Numbered from the stretch's first letter, positions 34,043 to 43,357 are shown. The stretch is 64,000 nt of DNA from Bacillus niameyensis (GCF_001375535.1 NZ_LN831197.1:1617622-1681621); one strand, 5' to 3'. Numbers and translations: made by a program. The notes: generated by a model from the sequence alone, not told the origin.

Positions 34043-35200
34043 ATGCTTCTAGGCCAAGAATACTTATACACTCCGGGACCAACACCAATTCCCGATCGTG
34101 TTAAACATGCAATGAATCAACCAATGATTGGACATCGCGGCAGTAAATTCCCTGTTTTATTAGAGGATGTTGCAAATCGTCTAAAACCGATATTTGGTTC
34201 TGAAAATCCTGTAACCATTTTATCAGCAAGTGGTACTGGAGCTTTGGAAACTGCAGCAGCTAATACTATTGGAGAAAATGATGATATTGTCGTAATTGTT
34301 TCAGGATCTTTCGGTGAAAGATTTGCTACTATTTGTGAAGCTTTTGGTGCAAATGTTCATCGTTTAGAGATCGAGTGGGGAAAATCATGTAAACCTGAAC
34401 AACTAGAAGATTTCCTAAAATCTCTTAATAAAAAGATTACTGCTGTCATAGCCACCTATTGTGAAACATCGACGGCCGTTCTTCATCCTATAAAAGAACT
34501 TGGTGAAGTAACTAAGAGAGTAGCAGATGCGCTGTTTATCGTTGATGGAGTTAGTTGTATTGGTGCAGTTCCTGTCAACATGAAAGAATGGAATATCGAC
34601 ATTTTAGTTACTGGTTCTCAAAAGGCTATGATGCTTCCTCCAGGACTTGCCTTTGTTGCAGTCAATGATTATGCAAAAGAGCACATTAAAAAGCATTCAT
34701 CTAACCGCTTCTATCTAGATTTAAATCGCTATTTTTCGTCCTATGATAAAGAGAAATCAACACCTTACACTCCTGCGATTTCGCTAATTTATGGCGCTCA
34801 GGAAGTATGCAAAATGATTGAAGAAGAAGGCTTCGAACAAGTGATTGAACGCCATCAATTATTAATGAATATGACCCGTGAAGGTGTAAAAGCCATTGGT
34901 TTAGATTTGTTAACATCTGATGAGGATGCCTCGCCAACAGTAACTGCTGTTGTTCCGAAAAATAGTACTTCTGGTGCTATTACTAAAATGCTTCGTGAAC
35001 AATATTCGGTCACACTTGGTGGTGGACAACATAAATTAAAAGGTCAAATTTTCCGTATCGGTCATATGGGATATTGCACACCGTTTGAAGTTTTAAAAGT
35101 GTTAAATGCCCTGGAAATGACAATTTACAAACTAGAAGGTCAAGATGTTTTAGGACTTGCCACTAAAAAAGCACAGGAGGTATGGATCAACCATGTATAA
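34043..35200 (+). CDS. Class V aminotransferase (alanine-glyoxylate/serine type)
   Basis: This 385-residue PLP enzyme has the N-terminal TPGPTPIP motif and the predicted PLP lysine Lys194 in TGSQKAMMLPPG. The motif DGVSCIGAVP is also typical. The fold family includes serine-pyruvate, alanine-glyoxylate and ureidoglycine (PucG) aminotransferases, and is not the classical SerC branch. It is downstream of a serine T-box and overlaps serA by 8 bases. I therefore infer that it serves serine synthesis, probably as the transaminase acting on phosphohydroxypyruvate or hydroxypyruvate. Confidence 0.88.
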   Translation: MLLGQEYLYTPGPTPIPDRVKHAMNQPMIGHRGSKFPVLLEDVANRLKPIFGSENPVTILSASGTGALETAAANTIGENDDIVVIVSGSFGERFATICEAFGANVHRLEIEWGKSCKPEQLEDFLKSLNKKITAVIATYCETSTAVLHPIKELGEVTKRVADALFIVDGVSCIGAVPVNMKEWNIDILVTGSQKAMMLPPGLAFVAVNDYAKEHIKKHSSNRFYLDLNRYFSSYDKEKSTPYTPAISLIYGAQEVCKMIEEEGFEQVIERHQLLMNMTREGVKAIGLDLLTSDEDASPTVTAVVPKNSTSGAITKMLREQYSVTLGGGQHKLKGQIFRIGHMGYCTPFEVLKVLNALEMTIYKLEGQDVLGLATKKAQEVWINHV

Positions 35201-36788
35201 AGTTCTTGTATCTGATGCGATAAGTGATACTGGTTTAAGTGCATTATTTGAACATCCAAATTTTACAATTGATAAACAACCAGGACTACCACCTGAAGAG
35301 TTAATAAATATAATTGGTGAATATGATGCTTTAATCGTACGAAGCCAAACGCAAGTAACAGCAGACATTTTAGAACATGCTAATCGACTACGTGTAATAG
35401 CTCGCGCAGGTGTTGGGGTAGATAATATCGATGTGAATGCAGCTACCAAAAAAGGGATTATTGTTATAAATGCTCCAGGCGCTAACACGATTTCCGCTGC
35501 TGAGCTTACAATGGCAATGATGTTATCCCTTGCTCGTACAATTCCGCATGCCCATATTTCTACATCTCAAGGAAAATGGGAGCGAAATTCTTTCAAGGGT
35601 GTTGAATTATACGAAAAAACACTTGGAATTGTTGGTATGGGAAAAATCGGTTCCGAAGTGGCGAAGCGTGCAAAAAGTTTCGGTATGAATATTTTAGGCT
35701 ATGACCCTTATTTAACAGAAGACCGTGCTGAACAAATGGGGATTACGAAAGCAACTTTAGATGAAATTGCTCAAGAAGCAGATTTCATTACAGTCCATAC
35801 ACCTCTCATTAAGGAAACACGCGGATTAATTAATGATGATTATTTAGCTAAAACAAAACACGGTGTTCGAATTGTCAACTGTGCACGTGGAGGAATCATT
35901 GACGAAGCCGCTCTTGTACGAGCTTTAAATTCTGGTCAAGTTGCTGGTGCAGCCTTAGATGTGTTTGAAACAGAACCTTCTACTAATATGGAGCTGCTCA
36001 ACCATCCGAACGTGATTGTTACTCCACATCTTGGCGCTTCAACAGTTGAAGCTCAAGAAAAAGTGGCTCATGAAGTCAGCGAAGAAATTATTGAAATCTT
36101 TGAAACTCAATCGATTCGCCATGCTGTTAACATGCCGCAAATATCTGGAGAGACTCACAAAAAACTACAGCCATATATAACATTATCAGAACAAATTGGA
36201 ATGCTCGCCATTCAATTGTTAAAAGAAGCTCCTGAAAAGATTGAGATCCAATATTTTGGGGAATTAGCTAATGGAAGTACTGATTTGTTAACTCGCAATA
36301 TGATTAAAGGCATTTTGACCCAGCATTTAGGTGACTCTGTTAATCTAATTAATGCCCACCACTTGATGAAGGACCAAGGCGTAACATCAAACGTCTTCAA
36401 AAATCCGAAGAGCAAAGGCTTCGCTTCTTATGTGGAACTCTCATTATTAAAGGGCAAAATAACTTCTAATATAGGTGCAACAATATTAAATGGCTATGGA
36501 GCTAGAATTGTTAAAATGAATGACTACCGGGTAGATGTTCGTCCCGAAAACAACCTTCTCTATATTAGGCATACAGATATTCCGGGCATGATTGGTCGTG
36601 TAGGCTCCATCTTAGGCGACTTCGATATAAACATCGGTACTATGCAAGTTGGACGGGCTGATGTAGGAGGCGAGGCCATCATGGTTTTGACCCTCGATAA
36701 AAATGTAGATGATGATGTAATACGTGTGTTGACTTCATTAAAGGGATTGAAAGAAGCCCAATTTCTCGAACTGCCGATTATGGAATAA
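35193..36788 (+). CDS. serA: D-3-phosphoglycerate dehydrogenase
   Basis: This 531-residue enzyme catalyses the first step of serine synthesis. It has substrate-domain residues ARAGVGVDNID and the Rossmann motif GIVGMGKIGSEVA. Catalytic blocks are RGLIND, NCARGGIIDE and TPHLGAST. An intervening ASB-type domain leads to a C-terminal ACT domain (about 455-531: IPGMIGRVGSILG) for serine feedback. The ATG at 35193 follows CAGGAGG. It is translationally coupled to the aminotransferase gene and controlled by the T-box upstream. Confidence 0.96.
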   Translation: MYKVLVSDAISDTGLSALFEHPNFTIDKQPGLPPEELINIIGEYDALIVRSQTQVTADILEHANRLRVIARAGVGVDNIDVNAATKKGIIVINAPGANTISAAELTMAMMLSLARTIPHAHISTSQGKWERNSFKGVELYEKTLGIVGMGKIGSEVAKRAKSFGMNILGYDPYLTEDRAEQMGITKATLDEIAQEADFITVHTPLIKETRGLINDDYLAKTKHGVRIVNCARGGIIDEAALVRALNSGQVAGAALDVFETEPSTNMELLNHPNVIVTPHLGASTVEAQEKVAHEVSEEIIEIFETQSIRHAVNMPQISGETHKKLQPYITLSEQIGMLAIQLLKEAPEKIEIQYFGELANGSTDLLTRNMIKGILTQHLGDSVNLINAHHLMKDQGVTSNVFKNPKSKGFASYVELSLLKGKITSNIGATILNGYGARIVKMNDYRVDVRPENNLLYIRHTDIPGMIGRVGSILGDFDINIGTMQVGRADVGGEAIMVLTLDKNVDDDVIRVLTSLKGLKEAQFLELPIME

Positions 36789-36855
36789 TTGTATCTTCGT
36801 AAAGCTTTATGTGGTTTACATCTTGTTATTTATAAAACCTGTTTTCAGGTATTTT

Positions 36856-36901
36856 AAAAAACATGTGGTGAAAATGAATCATTTTCACCACATGTTTTTT
36901 T
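36856..36901. terminator. Bidirectional terminator after serA
   Basis: A near-perfect 22-bp palindrome (36856-36877 and 36879-36900, core ACATGTGGTGAAAATGA) has A- and T-runs at its ends. It serves serA and the convergent HAD gene. Confidence 0.9.
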
Positions 36902-36926
36902 AGATTGAACTATTTTTTAGAGACGT

Positions 36927-38069
36927 TCATTTGACCATAGATAGAACTAGATCCTTTATTTCAAGAACATTGTCCAAAATATAATCAGCTTGATGTTCTT
37001 CAAACTCTGTTCTTGCATCTTTACCAGATAATCCTGTTAAAACAGCTGCGAATGTGCAACCCATTTTTCTAGCTGCTAATAGGTCCGCTAACGAATCGCC
37101 CACAATCAAAGTTTCTTTTCCGTTTTCAATCGGCAGTTTTTCCTCTATACAATCCTTAGCGGATTTAGATTTACTTGATAAGGCCATCACGTATGTAAAT
37201 GGATGTGGTTTTGATAACGCTGGTGAATCAGGATATGCTCGTTCAGCTGAAAGCACATCATCAGCCGTGACAATATTTCGAACATCGAAATGCCTTAACC
37301 AATCTAAATGTTGAAAGGGTTCAATTGTCTCTAATTCCGGACGACCCGTTCCAATCCCGATCACGACTCCAGAATCCTTCAAGGCTTGGAATAATTCAGA
37401 AATTTCCTCTGGTAAAGCCAACACTTTCTCATCCGTTAAAAAGCCCTGTTTCCCTGTTTGTACTGAAGGTCTTCCCGTCGACTTAAGAACATGGTGATCC
37501 CCCACATACCACTCTTGAGAAATATGCTCACAAGTTGACCAAAGGCTTCCCTTATGCCCAAAACTCGTTTTCGTAACTCCTAGCTTTTTTTGAGCTAACA
37601 GATCCAAATGGGCGAACAAGCCTGCCTTGGAGGATTCTGCTTCAGCAAAATCGATACGAAAACTATTGAAATCTAAAGAAAGGTCTTTTTCGATAAAGAC
37701 TTCAGACATTTCTAACAAAACATCACGATCAATTTCATTCGTTACCCAATTTTCTATTTTATCTTGAGCTTTATCTTTAATCTGTTCTAACAGACGAATA
37801 ATTTGATAACTAGCTGTTAAATAAATCATATCCCAGTTCGCATTCAATCCGCGAGATTTCAAGAACTTTAAGACAAGATCATTTTCAAAAACACGGGAGC
37901 GAATTCCAGCAATCTCATCATCACTGAAATTTGTTTTATATTCTTCAGGTTGGAGACCTAAATAATTGTTGCTGCTTAACAATTCCCAAACAGTTAATGC
38001 TGATGCATCAAAATAGCGTTCCTCACTCAAAAGGACTCCATCAACATCAAATAAAACAGTTTTTATCAT
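36927..38069 (-). CDS. HAD-family hydrolase with long cap domain
   Basis: This 380-residue phosphatase-like protein has HAD motif I FDVDGVLL (Asp8 and Asp10), motif II region IGIGTGRP, motif III Lys in SKPHP and motif IV VGDSLADLLAA. The insert between motifs I and II is about 230 residues, much longer than in ordinary phosphoglycolate phosphatase-like proteins. It contains several helices plus the segment GHKGSLWSTCEHISQEW. The gene is monocistronic with its own ribosome site. The substrate is unknown. Confidence 0.85.
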   Translation of the reverse strand: MIKTVLFDVDGVLLSEERYFDASALTVWELLSSNNYLGLQPEEYKTNFSDDEIAGIRSRVFENDLVLKFLKSRGLNANWDMIYLTASYQIIRLLEQIKDKAQDKIENWVTNEIDRDVLLEMSEVFIEKDLSLDFNSFRIDFAEAESSKAGLFAHLDLLAQKKLGVTKTSFGHKGSLWSTCEHISQEWYVGDHHVLKSTGRPSVQTGKQGFLTDEKVLALPEEISELFQALKDSGVVIGIGTGRPELETIEPFQHLDWLRHFDVRNIVTADDVLSAERAYPDSPALSKPHPFTYVMALSSKSKSAKDCIEEKLPIENGKETLIVGDSLADLLAARKMGCTFAAVLTGLSGKDARTEFEEHQADYILDNVLEIKDLVLSMVK

Positions 38070-38175
38070 GTGTATATTCTCCTTTTTCCTAGTTGCTTCT
38101 TCCTATTAGTCTACCATATACCGCACTGAATTTCCTTATTAATCAGAGAATTTCTCCAAAATCCAAATTCAAAAA

Positions 38176-38215
38176 AAGCCAGCACCCGTATTAGTTTAAT
38201 ACAGGTAACTGGCTT
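38176..38215 (-). terminator. Terminator of the 38226-38606 gene
   Basis: Outer stem AAGCCAG/CTGGCTT (38176-38182 and 38209-38215) encloses an inner imperfect stem CGTATTA/TAATACA. A run of seven T follows on the minus strand. Confidence 0.8.
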
Positions 38216-38225
38216 ACAACTTCTA

Positions 38226-38606
38226 TTATTTTGAAACAGGTGGTACCTCTTTATTTAGCAACTCATAAAACTTCTGGACTGCAAAATAAGTAGCCCCAAG
38301 ATCCCCCAACCCTTCATAAGCTGAAACAAGATCCACGCTACAACGAAGCGGCTCAACTTGAATAATCGTTATTACAATCTGGTTGCGTCTCATACCTCTT
38401 TTTTCGATCAACATTTCTCCACGCTCATAATCGAAATGGTTAATCTTCCAGCCGGGAAGTTTATTATTAACGACAGATGTAATCGTTTCCGCTAGATTGC
38501 GCTTTCCAATCTTGTAATAGCGTGTCTTTAACTTCGGGTCCTTTGCTCGATCGCTCGTCTCTGTGCTATTTCTCCATAACCCTGTTACAATACGCATGAA
38601 AGACAT
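38226..38606 (-). CDS. Small cytoplasmic protein of unknown function
   Basis: This is a 126-residue soluble protein without signal peptide, helices for the membrane or known motifs. Its composition is basic in the middle (KTRYYKIGKRN, RGEMLIEKRGMRRN) and it ends ATYFAVQKFYELLNKEVPP. I do not recognise the family, though it has the look of a conserved Bacillus cytosolic protein. The start is the ATG at 38604-38606, which follows AGAGAGGGGGAG. A longer reading from 38672 has no ribosome site. It has its own terminator. Confidence 0.72.
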   Translation of the reverse strand: MSFMRIVTGLWRNSTETSDRAKDPKLKTRYYKIGKRNLAETITSVVNNKLPGWKINHFDYERGEMLIEKRGMRRNQIVITIIQVEPLRCSVDLVSAYEGLGDLGATYFAVQKFYELLNKEVPPVSK

Positions 38607-38850
38607 GAGTTCTCCCCCTCTCTTTATATTGATAGAATATGTAGATATAAACTTATTATATGACTTTTTCATAGGTTCTGTCCATGTTACTGTAAAAGAT
38701 TCAATTTATTATCTTTTTTTAAAAAATCACAGCTAAATAATTACGTTTTTCTCTTATGATTGCTATAATGCAATTGAAAGGTAGGTGCCGTTGAACTTTT
38801 CTTATTTATTACTTTGAAAGTTATTTTCAGAATTGAAGGGAGAAAGGGAA

Positions 38851-39879
38851 ATGTCAAAATTTAGAGTTGGAATTATTGGCTGCGGAAGAATTTTTCCAAT
38901 GCATGCAGTACCTGTAAAAAATCGTGAAGATGTTGAATTGGTAGCTGTATGTGATATAAAAGAAGATCGCGCAAAGTCTGCAGGCGAAAAATACAATTGT
39001 TCTTACTACACTGATTATATGGAGATGTTTGACAAGGAAGATTTGGATGTCATCCATATCTGTCTTCCCCATTACCTCCATGCACCTGTTTCGATTGAGG
39101 CAGCTAAGAGAGAAATTCATATTTTAACAGAAAAGCCAATGTCGATTACATATGAAGATGCTGTTGAAATGGTTGAAACAGCGAAAGCAAATAATGTAAC
39201 GCTTGGGGTTATCTTTCAAAACCGATATAACGCTAGTACACAAATGATTAAAAAACTGCTTGAAAATGGCGAACTTGGTGCGATCAAAGCTGGTAAACTT
39301 TCCGTTACATGGGATCGTTCAGATGAATACTATAAGAATAGTGACTGGAAGGGTACTTGGGATAAGGAAGGTGGCGGTGTCATTATTGACCAAGCCATTC
39401 ACACTATGGATATTATGAGATATCTTATTAACGATGAAATTGATTACATTGATGCTACTATTAGCAACCGCGCCCATTCCTTTATCGATGTAGAAGATGC
39501 TGCTGAAGGGGTGATTAAATATAAAAATGGTGTTGTAACCGCATTCCACTGTATTAATTATTATACGTATGATGCGCCAGTCGAGATTGAACTCCATTGT
39601 GAAAACGGTATCGCTAAAATTGTTGGAGACCGTGGTACAATTAAGCTAAATAATGGCATTGAGTATGTTGCTGATAATAATCCTCAGGAAGTTATTCAAT
39701 ATGATACTGGTGCTAAAAGTTATTGGGGTGTCAACCACATTAAGCAAGTTGATAACTTCTACGACTCACTAAAAGAAGGTAAACAACCAGATATAACAGG
39801 TGAGGAAGCACTAAAAACTCAGAAGATGATCGTTGCAATTTACGATTCTGGTAAGAAAAAGGAACGAATCGTCTTTTAA
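38851..39879 (+). CDS. Gfo/Idh/MocA-family oxidoreductase
   Basis: This 342-residue dehydrogenase has Rossmann motif GIIGCGRIFPMH, catalytic Lys in TEKPMSIT and C-terminal motif GGGVIIDQAIHTMDIMRYL. The ATG at 38851 is preceded by GAAGGGAGAAAGG; a TTG at 38833 would lie at that site. It is a single-gene unit between a small protein gene and a tandem repeat array. It ends in a hairpin. The pattern is typical of sugar-acting members, but the substrate is unknown. Confidence 0.92.
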   Translation: MSKFRVGIIGCGRIFPMHAVPVKNREDVELVAVCDIKEDRAKSAGEKYNCSYYTDYMEMFDKEDLDVIHICLPHYLHAPVSIEAAKREIHILTEKPMSITYEDAVEMVETAKANNVTLGVIFQNRYNASTQMIKKLLENGELGAIKAGKLSVTWDRSDEYYKNSDWKGTWDKEGGGVIIDQAIHTMDIMRYLINDEIDYIDATISNRAHSFIDVEDAAEGVIKYKNGVVTAFHCINYYTYDAPVEIELHCENGIAKIVGDRGTIKLNNGIEYVADNNPQEVIQYDTGAKSYWGVNHIKQVDNFYDSLKEGKQPDITGEEALKTQKMIVAIYDSGKKKERIVF

Positions 39880-39895
39880 ATAAATGATTTGTTTT

Positions 39896-39949
39896 AAAAG
39901 AGCTCCCCAAATGTCATATTCCGTGACTTCCTTGGGTGAGTTCTTTTTT
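39896..39949 (+). terminator. Terminator of the 38851-39879 oxidoreductase gene
   Basis: Stem AAAGAGCTC-CCCAA pairs with TTGGGTGAGTTCTTT with one bulge and a G-T pair. It contains an inner GTCA/TGAC stem and is followed by six T. Confidence 0.65.
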
Positions 39950-39980
39950 ATTTGGTAGCGTGGGCTAAAAAGAACGTTTA

Positions 39981-40206
39981 TCTCTGACACCATCTATCAG
40001 AGACATATTTCACCGTTTCTGTTGTTTTTTGTCTCTGATGCTCTACTTCAGAGACATTTTTTTTGATTTATTTCATTTTTTGTCTCTGACACCATCTATC
40101 AGAGACATTTTTCGCCGTTTCCGTTGTTTTTTGTCTCCGATGCTCTCCTTCAGAGACATTTTTTTTGATTCAAACAATTCTTTGTCTCTGACAACTCTCA
40201 TCAGAA
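39981..40206. repeat. Tandem 102-bp repeat carrying hairpins with TCTCTGA/TCAGAGA arms
   Basis: Hairpins with arms TCTCTGA and TCAGAGA occur at 39981-40003, 40031-40055, 40082-40107 and 40133-40157, and a decayed one at 40184-40204. Hairpins 1, 3 and 5, and hairpins 2 and 4, are each separated by exactly 102 bases, so about 2.2 copies of a 102-bp unit are present. Most stems are followed by T-runs, making an array of terminator-like structures. The translated frames across it are repeats of no protein character. The remaining gap up to 40360 shows no gene. Confidence 0.85.
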
Positions 40207-40360
40207 AAAACTTTTATAAACGTGAATGCTTATCACGTGACTCGATTTTACTTATCCTATTTGAATAAAACGTATGATAGCAGCCTTAGATTTTTACCGC
40301 GTTATTAAAACTAGAAATTCTTCTTCACTATACTTTGATGCGGAGCTTTAAACACGCAAA

Positions 40361-40394
40361 AAAACATGCAGTCAACTATGTGACTGCATGTTTT
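40361..40394 (-). terminator. Terminator of the oxidoreductase/epimerase operon
   Basis: A perfect 14-bp stem AAAACATGCAGTCA/TGACTGCATGTTTT (40361-40374 and 40381-40394) is followed by T7 on the minus strand, just past the stop of the operon's last gene. Confidence 0.9.
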
Positions 40395-40397
40395 ATA

Positions 40398-41459
40398 TTA
40401 ATCAAAATAAATTTCTGTACCTTTTGCAGCTGATTCATAGATACCGCAAAGGATTTTTGTCATTTCTACTCCATGTTCTACTGGGCTTAGTGTTTCTTTT
40501 TCACCAAGACAAGTATCCACAAAATGATCAATCTCAGCTTGGAATGCTTGAACGAAGTCAAAAGATAGATTATCAACTTGTGGAAGCATGTTTACAATTG
40601 TGTCATACTTCTCGGAAATAACCGCTAGGCTTGGTTCGATTTCAGCTCCACCTTTTGTTCCATAAAGTTTTACAGTGATATCGTCTTTTTGTGCATGAAG
40701 TGTGAAGCTTACATCTACAGCTAAAGAGGCACCATTTTCAAAACGGATTAAGGCATTTGCCATATCTTCGACTGTATTTTTCTCTGGGTCAAAGTCAGCA
40801 GCTTTATAGAATGATAGGTTTTTAATATTTTTTCTGTTTCCTAGTTTATTGTATGTGTTACCGGAAATAGATTTGACTTTTGGACATCCCATTAGATACC
40901 AAAGAACATCAATAACATGGACACCAAGATCGATTAATGGTCCTCCACCAGATCTTTCAATATCAGAGAACCAGCCACCAGGATTACCTAGACGACGGAA
41001 GCATGTTGCTTTTGCGTAATAGATTTCTCCAAGGTCATCGTTATCAATAAACTGTTTTAGAACTTGTGTGTTAGCAGAATATCTTCTAACAAATCCAACT
41101 TGAAGTTTTTTACCAGTTTCTTTTACTGCAGCTTCAAGAGCAAGTGCCTTGTCGATGTCTGTCGTCATAGGCTTTTCAACAAGTACGTTTTTACCTGCTT
41201 GTAACGCAGCAATTGCAATTTCAGCATGCGTATTATTCCAAGTACAGATGCTTACTGCTTCGACTTCCGGATCAGCTAATAATTCATTGTAATCTACATA
41301 AACTTTTTTAGCACCGTATTTTTCAGCTTTTGCTTTTGCTCTTTCTTCATTCAAGTCACAAATGGCAACTAGTTCTACTTTGCTATTATTTACGTATGCA
41401 CCTAGATGCGCTTCAGAAATCGAACCAGCACCAATTACCCCAATTTTAACTTTACTCAT
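40398..41459 (-). CDS. Gfo/Idh/MocA-family oxidoreductase
   Basis: This is a dehydrogenase of about 353 residues with Rossmann motif GVIGAGSISEAHLG, catalytic Lys in VEKPMTTD and GGGPLIDLGVHVIDVLWYLMG in the C-terminal domain. It resembles inositol-type dehydrogenases in overall pattern. Two adjacent ATGs are possible (41462 and 41459); the second is better spaced from AGGGGGAT. It is the last gene of the four-gene minus-strand operon and follows the epimerase-like gene by about 10 bases. Confidence 0.91.
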   Translation of the reverse strand: MSKVKIGVIGAGSISEAHLGAYVNNSKVELVAICDLNEERAKAKAEKYGAKKVYVDYNELLADPEVEAVSICTWNNTHAEIAIAALQAGKNVLVEKPMTTDIDKALALEAAVKETGKKLQVGFVRRYSANTQVLKQFIDNDDLGEIYYAKATCFRRLGNPGGWFSDIERSGGGPLIDLGVHVIDVLWYLMGCPKVKSISGNTYNKLGNRKNIKNLSFYKAADFDPEKNTVEDMANALIRFENGASLAVDVSFTLHAQKDDITVKLYGTKGGAEIEPSLAVISEKYDTIVNMLPQVDNLSFDFVQAFQAEIDHFVDTCLGEKETLSPVEHGVEMTKILCGIYESAAKGTEIYFD

Positions 41460-41471
41460 CATTTCATCCCC

Positions 41472-42338
41472 CTAAGCTTCTTCGAAAAATCTGCGGACAT
41501 TGCTCAAACCAATTTTAGACCCTTGGCGGCAATCTTCCAATCCTTCAAATTCAATAGAAATATAGCCATCAAAACCAGAATTCTTAACTACTTTTACGAC
41601 TTCTCTCATATCAATATCGCCGTGGCCTACTATAGCACCGCGCAAATAATTTCCAGATGTGGTCTGGAACCAGCCATCACCAGGGTTTTGATAAGATGGA
41701 CGTAAGTAAAAATCTTTAAAATGAACAACAGAAGCATATTTAATATTTTTCTTAACAGCTGCAACGGAATCCTCATCTACACACATAAAGTTTCCAATAT
41801 CAACCGTTGTTTTAAAGTTTTCGCGATTTACTTCGTTAACTAGACGTTGGACACGATCACTTGCTTGCACATAGAAACCATGGTTTTCGATACTTGTTGT
41901 AATTCCATATTGTTTAGCATGATCAGCAATTTGTTGACATGCTTCTACCAAAAGTGGAAGATCCTTTTCAAATTGCTCAATTGTAGCATCTTCGCCCGCG
42001 CGCCAAGCAACATCGTGACGCATAAATTTAACACCTAAAGCATTAGCAATGTCCACATGTTTCTTAACTCGGTCAACTTCTTCCTCAAAAGCTTCGCGAC
42101 TATCTGTGATAAAGTTAGCACCTATTAAGTAGTTGGACACATCAATACCAACACTTGCAGCTTTTTCCTTAATTTGTTCAATAAGTTCAGGGTTATTTTC
42201 TAGATTCAACGAACCCATCGGAACAATCTCTATATGTTCTCCGCCATTGTCTGCCACCCATTGGATCGCATCCAAAATTGACATTTCCCCAGAATTAATT
42301 GCACGAAATAAACTATAAGAACTTAACCCGATTTTCAT
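41472..42338 (-). CDS. Sugar phosphate isomerase/epimerase (AP endonuclease 2 fold)
   Basis: This is a 288-residue TIM-barrel protein of the xylose isomerase-like/IolE family. Metal-site residues are visible in SIENHGF, FKTTVDIGNF, VHFKDFY, IVGHGDIDM and ISIEFEG. Members isomerise, epimerise or dehydrate sugars and keto-inositols; some act on 3-keto-glycosides. It is sandwiched between Gfo/Idh/MocA genes, which suggests a combined oxidation, isomerisation or elimination, and reduction pathway. No signal peptide is present. Confidence 0.9.
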   Translation of the reverse strand: MKIGLSSYSLFRAINSGEMSILDAIQWVADNGGEHIEIVPMGSLNLENNPELIEQIKEKAASVGIDVSNYLIGANFITDSREAFEEEVDRVKKHVDIANALGVKFMRHDVAWRAGEDATIEQFEKDLPLLVEACQQIADHAKQYGITTSIENHGFYVQASDRVQRLVNEVNRENFKTTVDIGNFMCVDEDSVAAVKKNIKYASVVHFKDFYLRPSYQNPGDGWFQTTSGNYLRGAIVGHGDIDMREVVKVVKNSGFDGYISIEFEGLEDCRQGSKIGLSNVRRFFEEA

Positions 42339-42376
42339 ACCTTCACCCCTTCTGGATAGTAAGTCTAATGATAAAA

Positions 42377-43357
42377 TTATCTTTCAATAAAAACAGCTTG
42401 ACCCTGTTCATTAGATTCATGGGCTGCTTTAACTACTTCCAACGTGCGTAAACCATCTGTTCCAGTAATGGATGGAGTACGACCTGCCTTGACACAGGCA
42501 ATAAAATCATTCACTAATCCATCATCCATATCCTCGGCAAATGGAAGCTGAGTGATCTCTTTTGCCTCATCATTATAATAGAGGGCATATTGCTTAAATG
42601 CATCAACTTCAAGACTTCCTTTAGTACCAACAAATTTAATAATCGCATCTCCCCATGTTGGGAATGTTTGCGGTCTTGACCAACTATGATCAATAGATGC
42701 AATAATTCCTGACTCTAATTCGAGAGTTGCAATTCCACAATCCTCAACATCAACATCGTAGAATCTCGTATCCATTTCTGCATATATACTTTTCACTTCG
42801 TCTTTGATTACCCAACGAATGATATCCATAATATGAACGATGTGATCCGTTGCCGCACCACCTCCAGACAGTTCCTTTTCGATAAACCATCCACCAGGCA
42901 TTTTGCCATGATTCGTACCTGTAATCGCAACGACATCCCCAATTGCGCCATTTTCAATAAGTTCTTTTGCCTGTTTAAATCCTGGTGCAAAACGAACAGG
43001 ATAAGCAATCTCAAGGAGTACGCCCTCTTCTTCACATGCAGCAATCATTGCCTGTGCATCTTCAACTTTAGTTGCAATTGGTTTTTCACAAAGTACATGT
43101 TTTTTCGCTCTTGCTGCTTTAATAACATGCTCTCTATGATTAGCATTTTCGGAGCAGACTACAACTGCATCAATATCTGTTGCTAAAAATGCATCTAAGT
43201 CCGAAATGTATTGACAGTTAAATTTTTCAGCCATTTCTTGGCCCCGGTTCTCGTCTGCATCCCAAATGGAGGCAAGCTCGGCCTCAGGATGCTTTATGAT
43301 ATAATTGGCGTAAGCAACCGCATGCATATGAGCAAAACTAATGATGCCAACTTTCAT
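42377..43357 (-). CDS. Gfo/Idh/MocA-family oxidoreductase with altered dinucleotide motif
   Basis: This 326-residue protein opens MKVGIISFAHMHAVAY. The usual GxGxxG of the family is replaced by GIISFAHMHA, so cofactor binding may differ. The catalytic Lys in CEKPIAT and the motif GGGAATDHIVHIMDIIRWV are intact. The start is the ATG at 43355-43357, preceded by GGAAGGAGG. A longer reading from 43426 would overlap the upstream gene by 68 bases. It lies one base after that gene's stop codon. Confidence 0.88.
   Translation of the reverse strand: MKVGIISFAHMHAVAYANYIIKHPEAELASIWDADENRGQEMAEKFNCQYISDLDAFLATDIDAVVVCSENANHREHVIKAARAKKHVLCEKPIATKVEDAQAMIAACEEEGVLLEIAYPVRFAPGFKQAKELIENGAIGDVVAITGTNHGKMPGGWFIEKELSGGGAATDHIVHIMDIIRWVIKDEVKSIYAEMDTRFYDVDVEDCGIATLELESGIIASIDHSWSRPQTFPTWGDAIIKFVGTKGSLEVDAFKQYALYYNDEAKEITQLPFAEDMDDGLVNDFIACVKAGRTPSITGTDGLRTLEVVKAAHESNEQGQAVFIER

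Noticed and set aside
39981-40206. Possible CRISPR array
   Set aside because: The repeats are 102 bases apart with related, not unique, spacers, and each unit is a hairpin with a T-run. No cas genes are near.
40029-40268. 79-codon open frame across the tandem repeat array
   Set aside because: It is a translation of the 102-bp repeats (recurring FRDIFF and SLT units), has no ribosome site and is not protein-like.
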